Assembly (NCBI RefSeq): GCF_014656435.1
Contig: NZ_BNCK01000003.1
Span: 1-64,000 of the forward strand
Direction: 5' to 3'
DNA: 64,000 nt
Source: Thalassotalea marina
GTDB lineage: Bacteria; Pseudomonadota; Gammaproteobacteria; Enterobacterales; Alteromonadaceae
Part shown: in pieces, positions 1 through 8,990 of the stretch
How the letters are laid out: every line of letters begins with the position of its first letter
Numbering within the stretch: position 1 is the first letter of the stretch
Program-made: the position numbers and the translations under genes
Notes under the pieces: model-generated
What the model saw: only the letters and a program-made list of their open reading frames with translations
Databases searched by the model: none
Told to the model about the DNA's origin: nothing

Positions 1-17
1 GTATTGAATTCTATATA

Positions 18-149
18 CGGCATGTGCCGAAAAGTTAACTTCCATCCCTATAGAATACAGGCAAAGGAGTCATTCATCCACGGGCATGCCCGTGGTGTTC
101 TGGTTGCTACGCAACCCCTAAGATAAAGTTGGCAAACACTGTTTGCCAA
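18..149. repeat. Cluster of short hairpins at the window edge
   Basis: Four inverted repeats lie close together in non-coding DNA. They are CGGCA/TGCCG (18-29), the perfect 18-base palindrome CCACGGGCATGCCCGTGG (78-95), GGTTGC/GCAACC (102-116) and TTGGCAAAC/GTTTGCCAA (129-149). The last one lies 20 bases past the stop of the minus-strand barrel gene and could help end its transcript, but its T-run is poor. The order GTCAT, stem, CTGGT resembles the right part of a repeat element at 29429-29523. A REP-like element is therefore possible, but the left edge is cut by the window. Confidence 0.45.
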
Positions 150-168
150 TTAACACCTGTCTGAAATA

Positions 169-684
169 TTAGAATTTGTAAGAGAAGCTAACACCTAGTG
201 CATTTGTTTCGTCAAATCTTTGATATGATGCTTCCACCGCAGTAGCCTCATTAAATTGGTAACCTAAGCCAAGGCCACCACCCAGTTCCCAGTCACTTTC
301 AGACTCGCTAAAATACTGAAATTTTGCAGTATATTTAGCATTGGTATAAGAAGGTGTTAAGAAAAAATAAGCTTGCTCGTTGATGGCAAATTGAGCACGT
401 AAATCAATCGAGACAAAGCGATCTAATTCAACATCAATTTCTGCGCCATAAGCAAAATCGAATTCATCATCTTGTATGCCAAAGCCATAACGCGCTCCAA
501 CTAACCATTCCACTTTATCTGTCTTGTGAAAACTGTATTTGGCTTCAGCCACCAACGCGGTTAACTTAATTGTTTGATCATCTTCACTATTTGATAACTG
601 AACCAAACCTGCACCCGCTTGCCACTGCGCTGCAGAGGTAAAAGATGCAAGTGATAATAATGAAGCTAATACTACCTTTTTCAT
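169..684 (-). CDS. Small outer-membrane beta-barrel protein
   Basis: The product is a 171-residue exported protein. It has a lysine-start signal peptide (MKKVVLASLLSLASFTSAA, then Q), alternating hydrophobic strands rich in aromatic residues, and a C-terminal strand ending in Tyr-Lys-Phe, the usual outer-membrane barrel insertion signal. This fits the OmpX/OmpA-barrel-like 'outer membrane protein beta-barrel' superfamily, so the likely location is the outer membrane. I chose the internal ATG at 684 because a good AGGA ribosome-binding site precedes it and the signal peptide starts exactly there; an upstream ATG at 726 would add 14 polar residues. The ligand or role is unknown. It is a single gene facing away from the next gene. 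Confidence 0.75.
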   Translation of the reverse strand: MKKVVLASLLSLASFTSAAQWQAGAGLVQLSNSEDDQTIKLTALVAEAKYSFHKTDKVEWLVGARYGFGIQDDEFDFAYGAEIDVELDRFVSIDLRAQFAINEQAYFFLTPSYTNAKYTAKFQYFSESESDWELGGGLGLGYQFNEATAVEASYQRFDETNALGVSFSYKF

Positions 685-746
685 ATTTATGTCCTTTTTA
701 TCATTATGTTTGAGTAAATTACTCATTTTTTATTTTGTATGCTTTA

Positions 747-780
747 TCCGTGGTGCTTAAAATATTTAAGCGCGCGGATT
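747..780. promoter_or_regulatory. Nested inverted repeat upstream of the barrel gene
   Basis: GCTTAAA-ATA-TTTAAGC (755-771) is flanked by outer arms ATCCG and CGGAT (747-751 and 776-780). It lies about 60-95 bases upstream of the barrel gene's start. It could be an operator or a 5' leader hairpin. Nothing identifies a specific regulator. Confidence 0.3.
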
Positions 781-947
781 ATGAACTTGGCGACATAGCC
801 AATCAAATACTTTTGTTATATTTTTGTTAAATATCGTAACAATGATATCTAAAAAGCCTGAACTGTTGCTGAGCAAGTCGATAACTATGGGTACTAATAA
901 GCCTTAATACGTTTTAAATAGATGTATAATTTTAAGATCTACAACAC

Positions 948-1415
948 ATGAAAAATGCAATTAAAGCAGAGCTATTAGAACAGCTTAAGTCTTCCCTAAT
1001 AGACGCTGAGCTAGCGGCTAAAAATGCCAGATTAGCGTCTATCGATGAACAGTCTGTCGCTGAAACTCAATACGATACATTAGCAATCGAAGCTTCATAT
1101 TTAGCCGAAGGACAATCACGACGAGTTGATGAACTAAAGTTAAGTATTGAATTGATCAACAAGCTAATAATCGATGGTGGCAATGATATCGTAGGTATAG
1201 CAAGCCTAGTCACATTGAGTAAAAATGAAAATTTGTTATATTTCTTAGCCCCGACTGCTGCAGGTTATCGGTTGAATGTCGAAGAAAAACAGGTAGTCGT
1301 TATTACAGATAAATCTCCAATCGGAAGAGCGCTATTAGGCAAGGGGTTGGGCGATGAGATTCATTTAGTCTTAGGTAAAAATGTTATTGATGATGAAATA
1401 TCAGCTATTATCTAA
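948..1415 (+). CDS. GreA/GreB C-terminal-domain family protein
   Basis: The product has 155 residues. The first about 75 form charged heptad-like helices, resembling the coiled-coil arm of GreA/GreB. From about residue 78 the sequence (VGIASLVTLSKNENLLYFLA..., ending with SPIGRALLGKGLGDEI) matches the GreA/GreB FKBP-like C-terminal domain that docks on the RNA polymerase secondary channel rim. It is probably an RNA-polymerase-binding factor related to transcript-cleavage factors. Whether it stimulates cleavage is unclear, because the acidic arm-tip residues cannot be aligned with certainty. It is monocistronic, its ribosome-binding site is weak, and a bidirectional-looking stem-loop follows it. 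Confidence 0.65.
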   Translation: MKNAIKAELLEQLKSSLIDAELAAKNARLASIDEQSVAETQYDTLAIEASYLAEGQSRRVDELKLSIELINKLIIDGGNDIVGIASLVTLSKNENLLYFLAPTAAGYRLNVEEKQVVVITDKSPIGRALLGKGLGDEIHLVLGKNVIDDEISAII

Positions 1416-1422
1416 GGCAAAA

Positions 1423-1451
1423 AATAAGGTAAGCATAATACCTACCTTATT
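1423..1451. terminator. Stem-loop between convergent genes
   Basis: The arms are AATAAGGT (1423-1430) and ACCTTATT (1444-1451). Read on the minus strand the stem runs straight into a T-run, so it is mainly the terminator of the secreted-protein gene that ends at 1472. It may also stop the GreA-like gene. Confidence 0.65.
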
Positions 1452-1471
1452 CATATGTAGAGCTCTTTGGG

Positions 1472-2053
1472 TTAATTAGAAGAAAACTCTAAACTGCCTT
1501 CTCCCGCAACAAACTCAAATTTGTTACTTAAAAAGCCATCAGTACCAGGACAATTATTTACATCTGCTTTTAAAAATAATGTACCTGAACTAATATTGGC
1601 AAACTCTCCGGTACCAGCAACAATATTCATTTGCTCAACACCTTGTAATGGCTCACCTGCGCTGCAAAAAGGGTCGCCTTGAGAGGGAATTAGAAAGTCT
1701 CCTTCCGAATACAAGGTACCTGACTTATCTTTGTTTACCATAGTATGAGCTAATGTTTGATTACTCATATTCATTACGCCAGTGTATTCACCCTTGATCA
1801 CCAAACGTTTACGAATTCGGTTTTTGTCTTCCTCAGACAGCGCCGCCCAACCTTCACGTTTGAATACAACTTTGAACTTACCAACTTGTTTAGGTGCTTC
1901 ACCAAGTGATACTCGGCTAACTTCTCGCGAATGACTAAACCCGCTAACAGGTACATATTTACCTTCTAATACACCTTCATTCGCATCTGCATACGCCATG
2001 GAAGAGAGACTAGAAAATAAGAGAGCTGAAGCAGTTATCAGTAGTGTTTTCAT
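1472..2053 (-). CDS. Secreted protein of unknown function, possibly AOC/dirigent-like barrel
   Basis: The product has 193 residues with a clear Sec signal peptide (MKTLLITASALLFSSLSSMAYA, then D). The mature part is beta-rich. A segment reading VAGTGEFANISSGTLFLKA resembles the 'GGTGxYAxAxGT' strand-turn of allene-oxide-cyclase/dirigent-type barrels; that is only a resemblance, and I do not claim the family. It has two cysteines (DPFC..., NNC...) that could form a periplasmic disulfide. The ATG at 2053 is preferred over the TTG at 2071 because AAGGA lies 9 bases upstream and the signal peptide begins there. It is monocistronic. A perfect inverted repeat lies 37-62 bases upstream. Confidence 0.55.
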   Translation of the reverse strand: MKTLLITASALLFSSLSSMAYADANEGVLEGKYVPVSGFSHSREVSRVSLGEAPKQVGKFKVVFKREGWAALSEEDKNRIRKRLVIKGEYTGVMNMSNQTLAHTMVNKDKSGTLYSEGDFLIPSQGDPFCSAGEPLQGVEQMNIVAGTGEFANISSGTLFLKADVNNCPGTDGFLSNKFEFVAGEGSLEFSSN

Positions 2054-2089
2054 TTCCTTAAATCCTTGCAAATTTCATTAAAATCCATT

Positions 2090-2115
2090 GTCTACAAAAT
2101 CCGTTGTTTGTAGAC
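2090..2115. promoter_or_regulatory. Perfect 9-bp inverted repeat, possible operator
   Basis: GTCTACAAA (2090-2098) and TTTGTAGAC (2107-2115) are exact inverted copies separated by 8 bases, just upstream of the secreted-protein gene. The symmetry and spacing suit a dimeric repressor site or overlap with its promoter. The regulator is unknown. Confidence 0.4.
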
Positions 2116-2256
2116 GGACGTCCAATGTAATTCATCAATAAATTCAAGACAAGAAGATATTGACCTTTAGCTTGTAAGTGAAATGACGATGAAAGTTAAG
2201 ACTTTAGCCACGCCACTTGCGTGATTGTCAGATAAATATGAAGTAAAGGGCCAAAA

Positions 2257-2286
2257 CACAGTACAGTGAACAATCGCCGTACTGTG
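2257..2286 (-). terminator. Stem-loop downstream of the MFS gene
   Basis: CACAGTAC (2257-2264) pairs with GTACTGTG (2279-2286). It sits 35 bases past the stop of the minus-strand exporter gene. No strong T-run follows, so this could be a 3'-end stabilising hairpin or a weak terminator. Confidence 0.4.
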
Positions 2287-2320
2287 CCTTAAAAGCGGGA
2301 ACTACTATTTAAGAAAGGGA

Positions 2321-3694
2321 TTAACTCAAGTTGGGTTTAAGCAATGATTTTACTTTTTTAAAATCAACTGTTTTTTCATCAACTTTTAAGTAAGCAACAG
2401 ATTCCGCGTGAACTAACGTAGCTTCAATAACGCCCGGCATATTGATCAATTGTTCGGCGACATCATCTGCTTGTTGCTCACATGTAATTGTGGTTTTAAA
2501 GCTAAAGCTTTTTGATTTTTTCAGCTGCTTCATGCCTGTAGCGGCAATAAACCATAATAATCCACAACAGGCCATCACTAAAAAGATCATCGACTCGCCA
2601 AAATTACTCGCAATAAGGCCACCTAATACGCCACCGGCAAAAGCGCCCATAAATTGGCTACTTGAATAAATGCCCATCACAGTGCCTTTTTTTCCAGCAG
2701 GCGCTAAGCGCGATAAAATAGAAGGCATAGTCGCTTCTAAGTAATTAAAAGCAGTAAAAAACAAAATAACCAACACTACTAAATTAAATAGTCCAAGAGG
2801 TAAGTACCATAGGAAAATAAGCGTCAGTGAAAACAGTAATACAGCTAAAGAGAACATCTGTTTTTCTTTTTGTTTTCGAATGGCAAAAATCATAAACGGC
2901 ACCATCAAGAAAAATGAGCCTAAAAGACTCGGTAAATATAGCTGCCAATGATCTTCTAAGGCTAAGCCAGCTTCAACAAACTGTTTTGGTAAAGTGACAA
3001 AACAAGCCGTCAATGCCATATGTAAAATGAATACGCCAATATTTAAACGAAAAAGTTGAGGATCGCGAATCAACTTAGTGATTTGCTCTGGTAAGGCAAC
3101 ATTATCGCCTCTGGGCGCTTTATTGACTGAATAAGGCACCATAAATTGAATCATTAACATGGCGCCAATAGTAAGTGCGCCAGTAAACCAAAATAGGCCA
3201 GCTAAACCAAATGATTCTGCAACTATTGGTCCCAATACCATAGCAAAAGTAAAAGATAACCCAATAAACATGCCTATAGTTGCCATAACTTTAGGACGTT
3301 GCTCTTCACGCGTTAAATCGGCTGCTAATGCCAATATTGCACTAGCAATAGCTCCCATACCTTGTAGCGCTCGGCCAATGACCACACCATAGATAGTTTC
3401 AGACATTGCCGCGACTACGCTACCAATTAGAAATACAACCAACCCTGCAAGAATAACCGGTTTTCGGCCGAATTTATCGGAAAGAATGCCCATAGGGATT
3501 TGTAATAATGCTTGTGTTAACCCATAAGCACCAATAGCTAGACCGATCCAAATTGGACTAAAACCGATCAGTTGCTCACCGTAGATAGCAAAAACCGGCA
3601 AGATCATAAACAGACCAAGCATCCGTAAGCCAAATACCGCAGCAAGTGAAAATGCGGCTCTTTTTTCGATATGATTTAACCCAGAGTGACTCAT
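2321..3694 (-). CDS. MFS exporter with C-terminal YAM domain, YajR-like
   Basis: The product is a 457-residue inner-membrane transporter with twelve hydrophobic segments. MFS motif A (GILSDKFGRKP) lies at residues 69-79, between TM2 and TM3. After the last TM segment, residues about 395-457 form a soluble ferredoxin-like module (TCEQQADDVAEQLINMPGV...). This matches the YAM domain that distinguishes YajR from other drug:H+ antiporters. The likely role is proton-driven efflux; the substrate is not deducible. It is transcribed divergently from uvrA, with a 146-bp shared upstream region. Confidence 0.8.
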   Translation of the reverse strand: MSHSGLNHIEKRAAFSLAAVFGLRMLGLFMILPVFAIYGEQLIGFSPIWIGLAIGAYGLTQALLQIPMGILSDKFGRKPVILAGLVVFLIGSVVAAMSETIYGVVIGRALQGMGAIASAILALAADLTREEQRPKVMATIGMFIGLSFTFAMVLGPIVAESFGLAGLFWFTGALTIGAMLMIQFMVPYSVNKAPRGDNVALPEQITKLIRDPQLFRLNIGVFILHMALTACFVTLPKQFVEAGLALEDHWQLYLPSLLGSFFLMVPFMIFAIRKQKEKQMFSLAVLLFSLTLIFLWYLPLGLFNLVVLVILFFTAFNYLEATMPSILSRLAPAGKKGTVMGIYSSSQFMGAFAGGVLGGLIASNFGESMIFLVMACCGLLWFIAATGMKQLKKSKSFSFKTTITCEQQADDVAEQLINMPGVIEATLVHAESVAYLKVDEKTVDFKKVKSLLKPNLS

Positions 3695-3840
3695 AAAACG
3701 TGGATTGACCTAAACTAAACAACTGATAAAAACCGCGCTAGTTTATCACGCCATTACGCTGAACAAAAACGGATATTCTTAATGCAGATAGTTGATTAAA
3801 TATGCCATAATGGTCGGCTGCTATTCACCGTGGGATCATT

Positions 3841-6663
3841 ATGAAAAAAATAGAAGTTCGTGGTGCGCGTACCCATAATCTGAAAAATATTAGTTTAGAT
3901 ATTCCGCGCGATAAATTAATCGTGATCACTGGCTTGTCAGGCTCAGGTAAATCATCTCTCGCCTTCGATACACTTTACGCTGAAGGACAACGTCGATACG
4001 TTGAATCGCTTTCTGCTTATGCCCGTCAGTTTTTGTCCCTAATGGAAAAGCCAGATGTAGATCACATTGAAGGTTTATCGCCAGCGATTTCCATTGAGCA
4101 GAAGTCTACTTCTCATAATCCACGTTCAACGGTGGGTACTATCACCGAAATTTACGACTATTTACGTTTGCTTTATGCACGTGTCGGTGAACCTCGTTGT
4201 CCAACGCACAACCAACCATTGGCTGCACAAACGGTTTCACAAATGGTCGACAAGGTGCTAGAGCTTGAAGAAGGCACCAAAGTGATGGTGTTAGCACCGG
4301 TATTGCAAAACCGAAAAGGTGAACACGTTAAACTTTTGGATAACTTAGCGGCTCAAGGTTATATTCGCGCAAGAATTGACGGTGAAGTTTGTGACTTATC
4401 GGATCCTCCAACACTAGAGTTGCACAAAAAGCACACTATCGAAGTAGTGGTTGATCGGTTGAAAGTTAGAGATGATATTCAATTGCGATTATCAGAGTCT
4501 TTTGAAACAGCGCTTTCATTAACTGCTGGGACTGCTCGAGTCGCATTCATGGATGAACCACAACGAGAGGAGCTACTGTTTTCAGCCAATTTTGCTTGTC
4601 CACATTGTGGTTATAGCATGCAGGAACTTGAACCTCGTTTATTTTCATTCAACAACCCAGCAGGCGCATGCCAAACCTGTGATGGTTTAGGTACACAACA
4701 GTTTTTTGATCCAAGCCGCGTGATTGGTAATCCAGAATTAAGTTTATCGGGCGGGGCAATTCGTGGTTGGGACAAACGCAACTTCTACTACTTTCAAATG
4801 TTGCAAGCATTGTCAGAACACTTCGGATTTGCCATTGATAAACCGTTTGAATCATTAGATAAAAAACACCAAGACATTGTTCTTCGCGGAAGTGGCAAGG
4901 AAGAAATTGAATTTAAATATATGAATGACCGTGGTGACATTGTTATTCGAAAACATCCGTTTGAGGGCATCCTCAATAATATGGATCGTCGCTATCGCGA
5001 GACAGAATCAAACGCAGTACGCGAAGAATTAGCAAAATACCTCAATAGCCAACATTGCCCTGACTGTAGCGGCTCACGTTTACGTTTAGAAGCGCGTAAT
5101 GTCTTTATTGCTGACACCCCTTTGCATGCAATTACAGAGAAGTCGATTGCTGACGCATTGGCATTTTTTGAAGGCTTACATTTAACCGGTCAAAAAGGGC
5201 AAATTGCCGATAAAATTTTAAAAGAAATTAACGATCGTTTGGGCTTCTTAGTTAATGTTGGTTTAAATTATCTAAGTATGTCACGTAGTGCTGATACACT
5301 CTCAGGTGGTGAGGCACAGCGTATTCGACTAGCCAGCCAAATTGGTGCTGGGCTTGTTGGTGTAATGTATGTACTTGACGAACCATCAATTGGTTTGCAT
5401 CAGCGCGATAACGAACGTTTACTTAAAACGCTTATTCACCTTCGCGATCTTGGTAATACCGTGATTGTAGTTGAACATGATGAAGACGCCATTCGTGCCG
5501 CGGATCACGTGATCGACATTGGTCCTGGCGCTGGTGTACATGGTGGTGAGATTATCGCTAGTGGCAGTGTAGAACAAGTTTTAGCTTGTGAACAATCGCT
5601 TACAGGTAAGTATTTATCGGGCAGAGAAGGCATTGAAGTGCCCAAAAAACGTACGCCATACGATAAAAAACAAGTGGTAGAGCTTAAAGGTGCTCGTGGC
5701 AACAATTTACAAGATGTTGATTTAACGATTCCTATTGGTTTAATGACTTGTGTGACTGGTGTTTCAGGCTCAGGTAAGTCGACATTAATTAACGATACCT
5801 TATACAAGCTTGCACACACGGCGTTAAACGGTGCAACAACGTCTGAGCCAGCTGCGCACGATAGTATTAAAGGTTTAGATCAACTCGATAAAGTTATTGA
5901 TATTGATCAAAGCCCTATCGGCAGAACACCACGTTCGAACCCGGCAACCTATACCGGAATATTTACCAATATCAGGGATATTTTTGCCGGCACTCAAGAA
6001 GCGCGTTCTCGCGGATACAAACCAGGTCGTTTTAGTTTCAACGTTAAAGGTGGCCGTTGTGAAGCCTGTCAAGGTGATGGCGTTATTAAGGTTGAAATGC
6101 ACTTTTTACCGGACGTTTACGTGCCCTGTGATGTATGTAAAGGCAAGCGCTATAACCGTGAAACCTTAGAAGTTAAATACAAAGGCAAAAGTATTCACGA
6201 AGTACTGGATATGACCATTGAAGATGCTACAGAATTTTTCTCAGCGATACCAGCAGTAAAACGTAAACTACAAACATTGATGGATGTAGGCTTGAGCTAC
6301 ATTAAGCTTGGCCAATCGGCGACGACATTGTCTGGTGGTGAAGCTCAGCGAGTTAAGTTATCTAAAGAGCTTTCTAAACGTGATACAGGAAAAACTTTAT
6401 ACATCTTGGATGAACCGACAACAGGTTTACATTTCCACGATATTAAGCAGTTATTACAAGTAATTCACCGATTGAGAGATCATGGCAACACTATAGTAGT
6501 GATTGAGCACAATCTAGACGTGATAAAAACGGCAGATTGGATCGTTGATTTAGGTCCAGAAGGTGGCTCCGGTGGAGGACAAATTTTAGTGACCGGAACA
6601 CCGGAACAGGTTGCTGACCATACAGTTTCTCATACCGCTAGATTTTTAAAACCACTACTTTAA
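3841..6663 (+). CDS. uvrA: Excinuclease ABC subunit A
   Basis: The product has 940 residues, the standard UvrA length. It is the DNA-damage sensor of nucleotide excision repair and loads UvrB on lesions. The first ATPase has Walker [10 protein letters not shown] at residues 31-39, an ABC signature LSGGEAQR and Walker B (YVLDEPS). The second has GVSGSGKST near residue 640, a second LSGGEAQR and YILDEPTTG. Zinc modules are visible as CPHC...CQTC (about residues 254-280) and CEAC...CDVC (about 740-765). A GGGA ribosome-binding site precedes the ATG. I see no CTGT-N8-ACAG LexA box in the 146 bp upstream, and ssb, often the divergent neighbour, is replaced by an MFS gene. Confidence 0.98.
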   Translation: MKKIEVRGARTHNLKNISLDIPRDKLIVITGLSGSGKSSLAFDTLYAEGQRRYVESLSAYARQFLSLMEKPDVDHIEGLSPAISIEQKSTSHNPRSTVGTITEIYDYLRLLYARVGEPRCPTHNQPLAAQTVSQMVDKVLELEEGTKVMVLAPVLQNRKGEHVKLLDNLAAQGYIRARIDGEVCDLSDPPTLELHKKHTIEVVVDRLKVRDDIQLRLSESFETALSLTAGTARVAFMDEPQREELLFSANFACPHCGYSMQELEPRLFSFNNPAGACQTCDGLGTQQFFDPSRVIGNPELSLSGGAIRGWDKRNFYYFQMLQALSEHFGFAIDKPFESLDKKHQDIVLRGSGKEEIEFKYMNDRGDIVIRKHPFEGILNNMDRRYRETESNAVREELAKYLNSQHCPDCSGSRLRLEARNVFIADTPLHAITEKSIADALAFFEGLHLTGQKGQIADKILKEINDRLGFLVNVGLNYLSMSRSADTLSGGEAQRIRLASQIGAGLVGVMYVLDEPSIGLHQRDNERLLKTLIHLRDLGNTVIVVEHDEDAIRAADHVIDIGPGAGVHGGEIIASGSVEQVLACEQSLTGKYLSGREGIEVPKKRTPYDKKQVVELKGARGNNLQDVDLTIPIGLMTCVTGVSGSGKSTLINDTLYKLAHTALNGATTSEPAAHDSIKGLDQLDKVIDIDQSPIGRTPRSNPATYTGIFTNIRDIFAGTQEARSRGYKPGRFSFNVKGGRCEACQGDGVIKVEMHFLPDVYVPCDVCKGKRYNRETLEVKYKGKSIHEVLDMTIEDATEFFSAIPAVKRKLQTLMDVGLSYIKLGQSATTLSGGEAQRVKLSKELSKRDTGKTLYILDEPTTGLHFHDIKQLLQVIHRLRDHGNTIVVIEHNLDVIKTADWIVDLGPEGGSGGGQILVTGTPEQVADHTVSHTARFLKPLL

Positions 6664-6673
6664 TTACTCTTTT

Positions 6674-6707
6674 CATGGCATGACGCTAAATAATGCGGCA
6701 TGCCATG
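6674..6707 (+). terminator. Stem-loop after uvrA
   Basis: CATGGCATG (6674-6682) pairs with CATGCCATG (6699-6707), 11 bases after the uvrA stop. There is no clear U-tail, so intrinsic termination is uncertain. The rest of the 309-bp gap up to 6972 is AT-rich promoter-like DNA with one palindrome, listed next, and no small gene that I can support. Confidence 0.45.
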
Positions 6708-6807
6708 ACTAATCCCCCTTACAACGTATACATTACTGTTTAGAACGCGTATCATCGCCTCCAAATTTAACAAAGTGTTAACAACATAAATAACGCGCTT
6801 TTGCCAG

Positions 6808-6819
6808 GTGTGATCACAC
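6808..6819. promoter_or_regulatory. Palindrome upstream of the aminopeptidase gene
   Basis: GTGTGATCACAC is a perfect 12-base palindrome about 155 bases upstream of the M17 gene start. It resembles a CRP half-site pair, but the TGTGA and TCACA arms overlap instead of being 6 bases apart. It is therefore not a normal CRP site. Another dimeric regulator is possible. Confidence 0.3.
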
Positions 6820-6972
6820 TGTTGCACTGAGCAATATTAGTCGATGGAATCGATATAACCATGGACTTTCACTATGTCGTGTAAAATATATCGTCTGTCG
6901 AAATACGCTTAACCTTTAGGTTAAAAAATCGTTAAATACAATTATTCGTAAACTATAAGAGTAGGTATTACC

Positions 6973-8481
6973 ATGATCTCTAAATTTTCAAAAATTGCAC
7001 TTGGCTTATCAGTATTAGGTGCTTCTGCTGTCGCTACTGCAGAAAACTTTACTTTTGAGTCGTCGGTGAAAACATCAACCGATACTTTAGTGCTATTCCA
7101 CGCTAAAGATAAAGCATCATCACCATTTCAAGATTTTGACGGCAAAACAAATGGTCAACTAACAAAAGCGATCAAAGCCGCTGACTTTTCAGGTGCTTAT
7201 GGTGCAATGGTAGAAGTACTAGCTCCAATTAACATCGATTATCAACGCGTAATCATCGTTGGTACTGGTAAAGAAGCGCTGACAAAAAACAAAGCGACAA
7301 AACTAGGTGGAAACCTTTCTGGCAAGTTAGAAAAAGACTACATCAAGTCAATTACTGTCGCTGCTGACGGTTTAGGTGAAAATGCTGAAACAGCTGCCTT
7401 AATTGCACACGGTATTAACCTTCGTGCATACCGCTTTGATGAATACCGTAAAGAAAAGCGTCAAGAGAAGTCTTTCTACTTTGACGTAGACAACGGTAAT
7501 GACACTAAAAATGCATACAAGCCACTTAGCAACATTGAAGCCGGTGTATTTTTGGCGCGTGATTTAACCAGCGAAACAGCAACGGAATTAACACCGGTAG
7601 ATTTTGCTAAAGAAGCGAAGAAGCTTAAAAAGTTAGGCGTAAAAGTTACAGTTCTTGATCCAAAAGACATCAAGAAATTAGGCATGGGCGCTTTAGAAGC
7701 CGTTGGCCGTGGTAGCAAAGATGGCTCACGTTTAGTCATTGCACATTACAAAAACAGTGACGATGCACCAATTGCCATCGCAGGTAAAGGTATCACCTTT
7801 GATTCAGGTGGTTACAACATTAAAACCCATAGCTCTATTGCTCACATGAAAGTTGACATGGCAGGTGCCGCTGCAGCTTTAGGTGCAGTAAAAGCGTTAG
7901 CGTTAAACGAAGAAAAAGTTAACGTAGTTGCTATTATGGCAATGGCTGCCAACATGGTGTCAGAAAATTCAGTTGCACCAGGTGACGTATTACGCACAGC
8001 TGAAGGTTTAACGGTAGAAATCACAAATACAGACGCAGAAGGCCGTTTAGTGCTTTCAGATGCACTTTGGTATGCTCGTGAAAAATACAGTCCTAGAGTA
8101 TTAGTTGATTTGGCAACTTTAACCGGCTCTAAAGTAGGTGCAGTAGGTAATGAATACGCAGCGGTATTTTCTGAAGACGACGAGTTGGTTAAACAACTTA
8201 CCTTCGCTGGTAAACAAGTAAATGAAAATTTGTGGCGCTTACCATTAGGCTACGGCGATATGTTAAAAAGTAATATTGCAGATTTAAGAAATACTGGTTC
8301 AGGTGGTCCTGGTGCGACTACAGCAGCGGCTTTCCTACAGCATTTTACCGGCGATGTTAAATGGGCTCACATTGACATTGCAGGTAATGCATTATCACAT
8401 TCAAACAAAGGCGAAGTGCCAAAAGGCGGCACTGGCTACGGCGTTCGTTTGTTGACAGAGTGGATCCAAAACAACAAATAA
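6973..8481 (+). CDS. Exported M17 leucyl aminopeptidase
   Basis: The product is a 502-residue metallo-aminopeptidase of the M17 family that removes N-terminal residues from peptides. The two-metal site is intact: GKGITFDSGG (about residue 271 on, Lys and Asp), MKVDMAG (Asp) and the family signature NTDAEGRL (about 351-358, Asp and Glu), followed by the catalytic-Arg region. Unlike classical cytosolic PepA, it begins with a Sec signal peptide (residues 1-23, ending ATA before ENF), so it should act in the periplasm or outside the cell. This suits a marine heterotroph using external peptides. It is monocistronic and ends at a strong intrinsic terminator. Confidence 0.88.
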   Translation: MISKFSKIALGLSVLGASAVATAENFTFESSVKTSTDTLVLFHAKDKASSPFQDFDGKTNGQLTKAIKAADFSGAYGAMVEVLAPINIDYQRVIIVGTGKEALTKNKATKLGGNLSGKLEKDYIKSITVAADGLGENAETAALIAHGINLRAYRFDEYRKEKRQEKSFYFDVDNGNDTKNAYKPLSNIEAGVFLARDLTSETATELTPVDFAKEAKKLKKLGVKVTVLDPKDIKKLGMGALEAVGRGSKDGSRLVIAHYKNSDDAPIAIAGKGITFDSGGYNIKTHSSIAHMKVDMAGAAAALGAVKALALNEEKVNVVAIMAMAANMVSENSVAPGDVLRTAEGLTVEITNTDAEGRLVLSDALWYAREKYSPRVLVDLATLTGSKVGAVGNEYAAVFSEDDELVKQLTFAGKQVNENLWRLPLGYGDMLKSNIADLRNTGSGGPGATTAAAFLQHFTGDVKWAHIDIAGNALSHSNKGEVPKGGTGYGVRLLTEWIQNNK

Positions 8482-8500
8482 CTTATGTTGTTTTCACAAG

Positions 8501-8528
8501 AAAAAGAGCGCTTAGGTGCTCTTTTTTT
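8501..8528 (+). terminator. Intrinsic terminator of the M17 gene
   Basis: AAAAAGAGC and GCTCTTTTTTT flank a short loop, 20 bases past the stop codon. This is a classic GC-stem plus U-run. Confidence 0.85.
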
Positions 8529-8555
8529 TATCTGTAAAAAAAAATATAGTAAGGC

Positions 8556-8582
8556 TGTCGGGGATCAGTTTAGTTAATCGTC
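8556..8582 (+). promoter_or_regulatory. Candidate ECF42-type promoter
   Basis: TGTCGG (8556-8561), a 17-bp spacer and CGTC (8579-8582) lie 57 bases upstream of the DGPF-protein start. From memory, ECF42 sigma factors recognise a -35 of TGTCGA type and a -10 of CGA/TC type. The element would place this operon under control of its own sigma factor. This is a sequence match to remembered consensus, not a demonstrated promoter. Confidence 0.45.
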
Positions 8583-8639
8583 TTATTATTGAGTACAACC
8601 AATGTACTCAATACTAAACAACACTTATGGAGAAGAAAA

Positions 8640-8990
8640 ATGCAATATTTATGTTTAATTTTTGAATCGGAAGCATTAGCTGCTCAACGCGATGAACAAG
8701 CTAACATGGCATTAATTCAAGAATACGGAAAATTTACTGAAGAAATTGAAGCCACGGGAAATCATATTGGCGGTGAAGCCTTAATGCCGACGGAAACAGC
8801 AACAACAGTAAGAGTTCGTAACGGCGAAACATTAATAACTGACGGTCCATTTGCGGAAACAAAAGAACAGCTAGGCGGTTATTACCTGATTGAAGCTGCG
8901 ACTTTAGATGACGCTATCAGCATAGCTGCTAAGATCCCCTCTGCAAAAGATGGTTGCGTAGAAGTTAGGCCGGTAATGAAATTTGAATAA
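8640..8990 (+). CDS. YCII-related DGPF-domain protein
   Basis: The product is a 116-residue alpha/beta barrel-type protein of the YCII-related superfamily. It contains the hallmark DGPF motif (residues 68-71, within ITDGPFAETKEQLGG). DGPF proteins are the regular genomic partners of ECF42 sigma factors and are often their regulatory targets; their biochemical role is not established. I moved the start to the ATG at 8640 because GGAG lies at a suitable distance and the fold begins there (MQYLCLIFE); an upstream in-frame ATG at 8589 adds 17 unrelated residues. The stop (TAA) overlaps the sigma-factor start by one base (TAATG), indicating translational coupling. Confidence 0.85.
   Translation: MQYLCLIFESEALAAQRDEQANMALIQEYGKFTEEIEATGNHIGGEALMPTETATTVRVRNGETLITDGPFAETKEQLGGYYLIEAATLDDAISIAAKIPSAKDGCVEVRPVMKFE

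Noticed and set aside
2116..2123. GGACGTCC, identical to one met box in the metB operator
   Set aside because: The neighbouring 8-mers in register do not resemble met boxes, and MetJ needs at least two adjacent boxes. The base pattern is explained better by the inverted repeat at 2090-2115.
6808..6819. CRP site before the M17 gene
   Set aside because: TGTGA and TCACA overlap with no 6-base spacer, so it does not fit the CRP dimer geometry.
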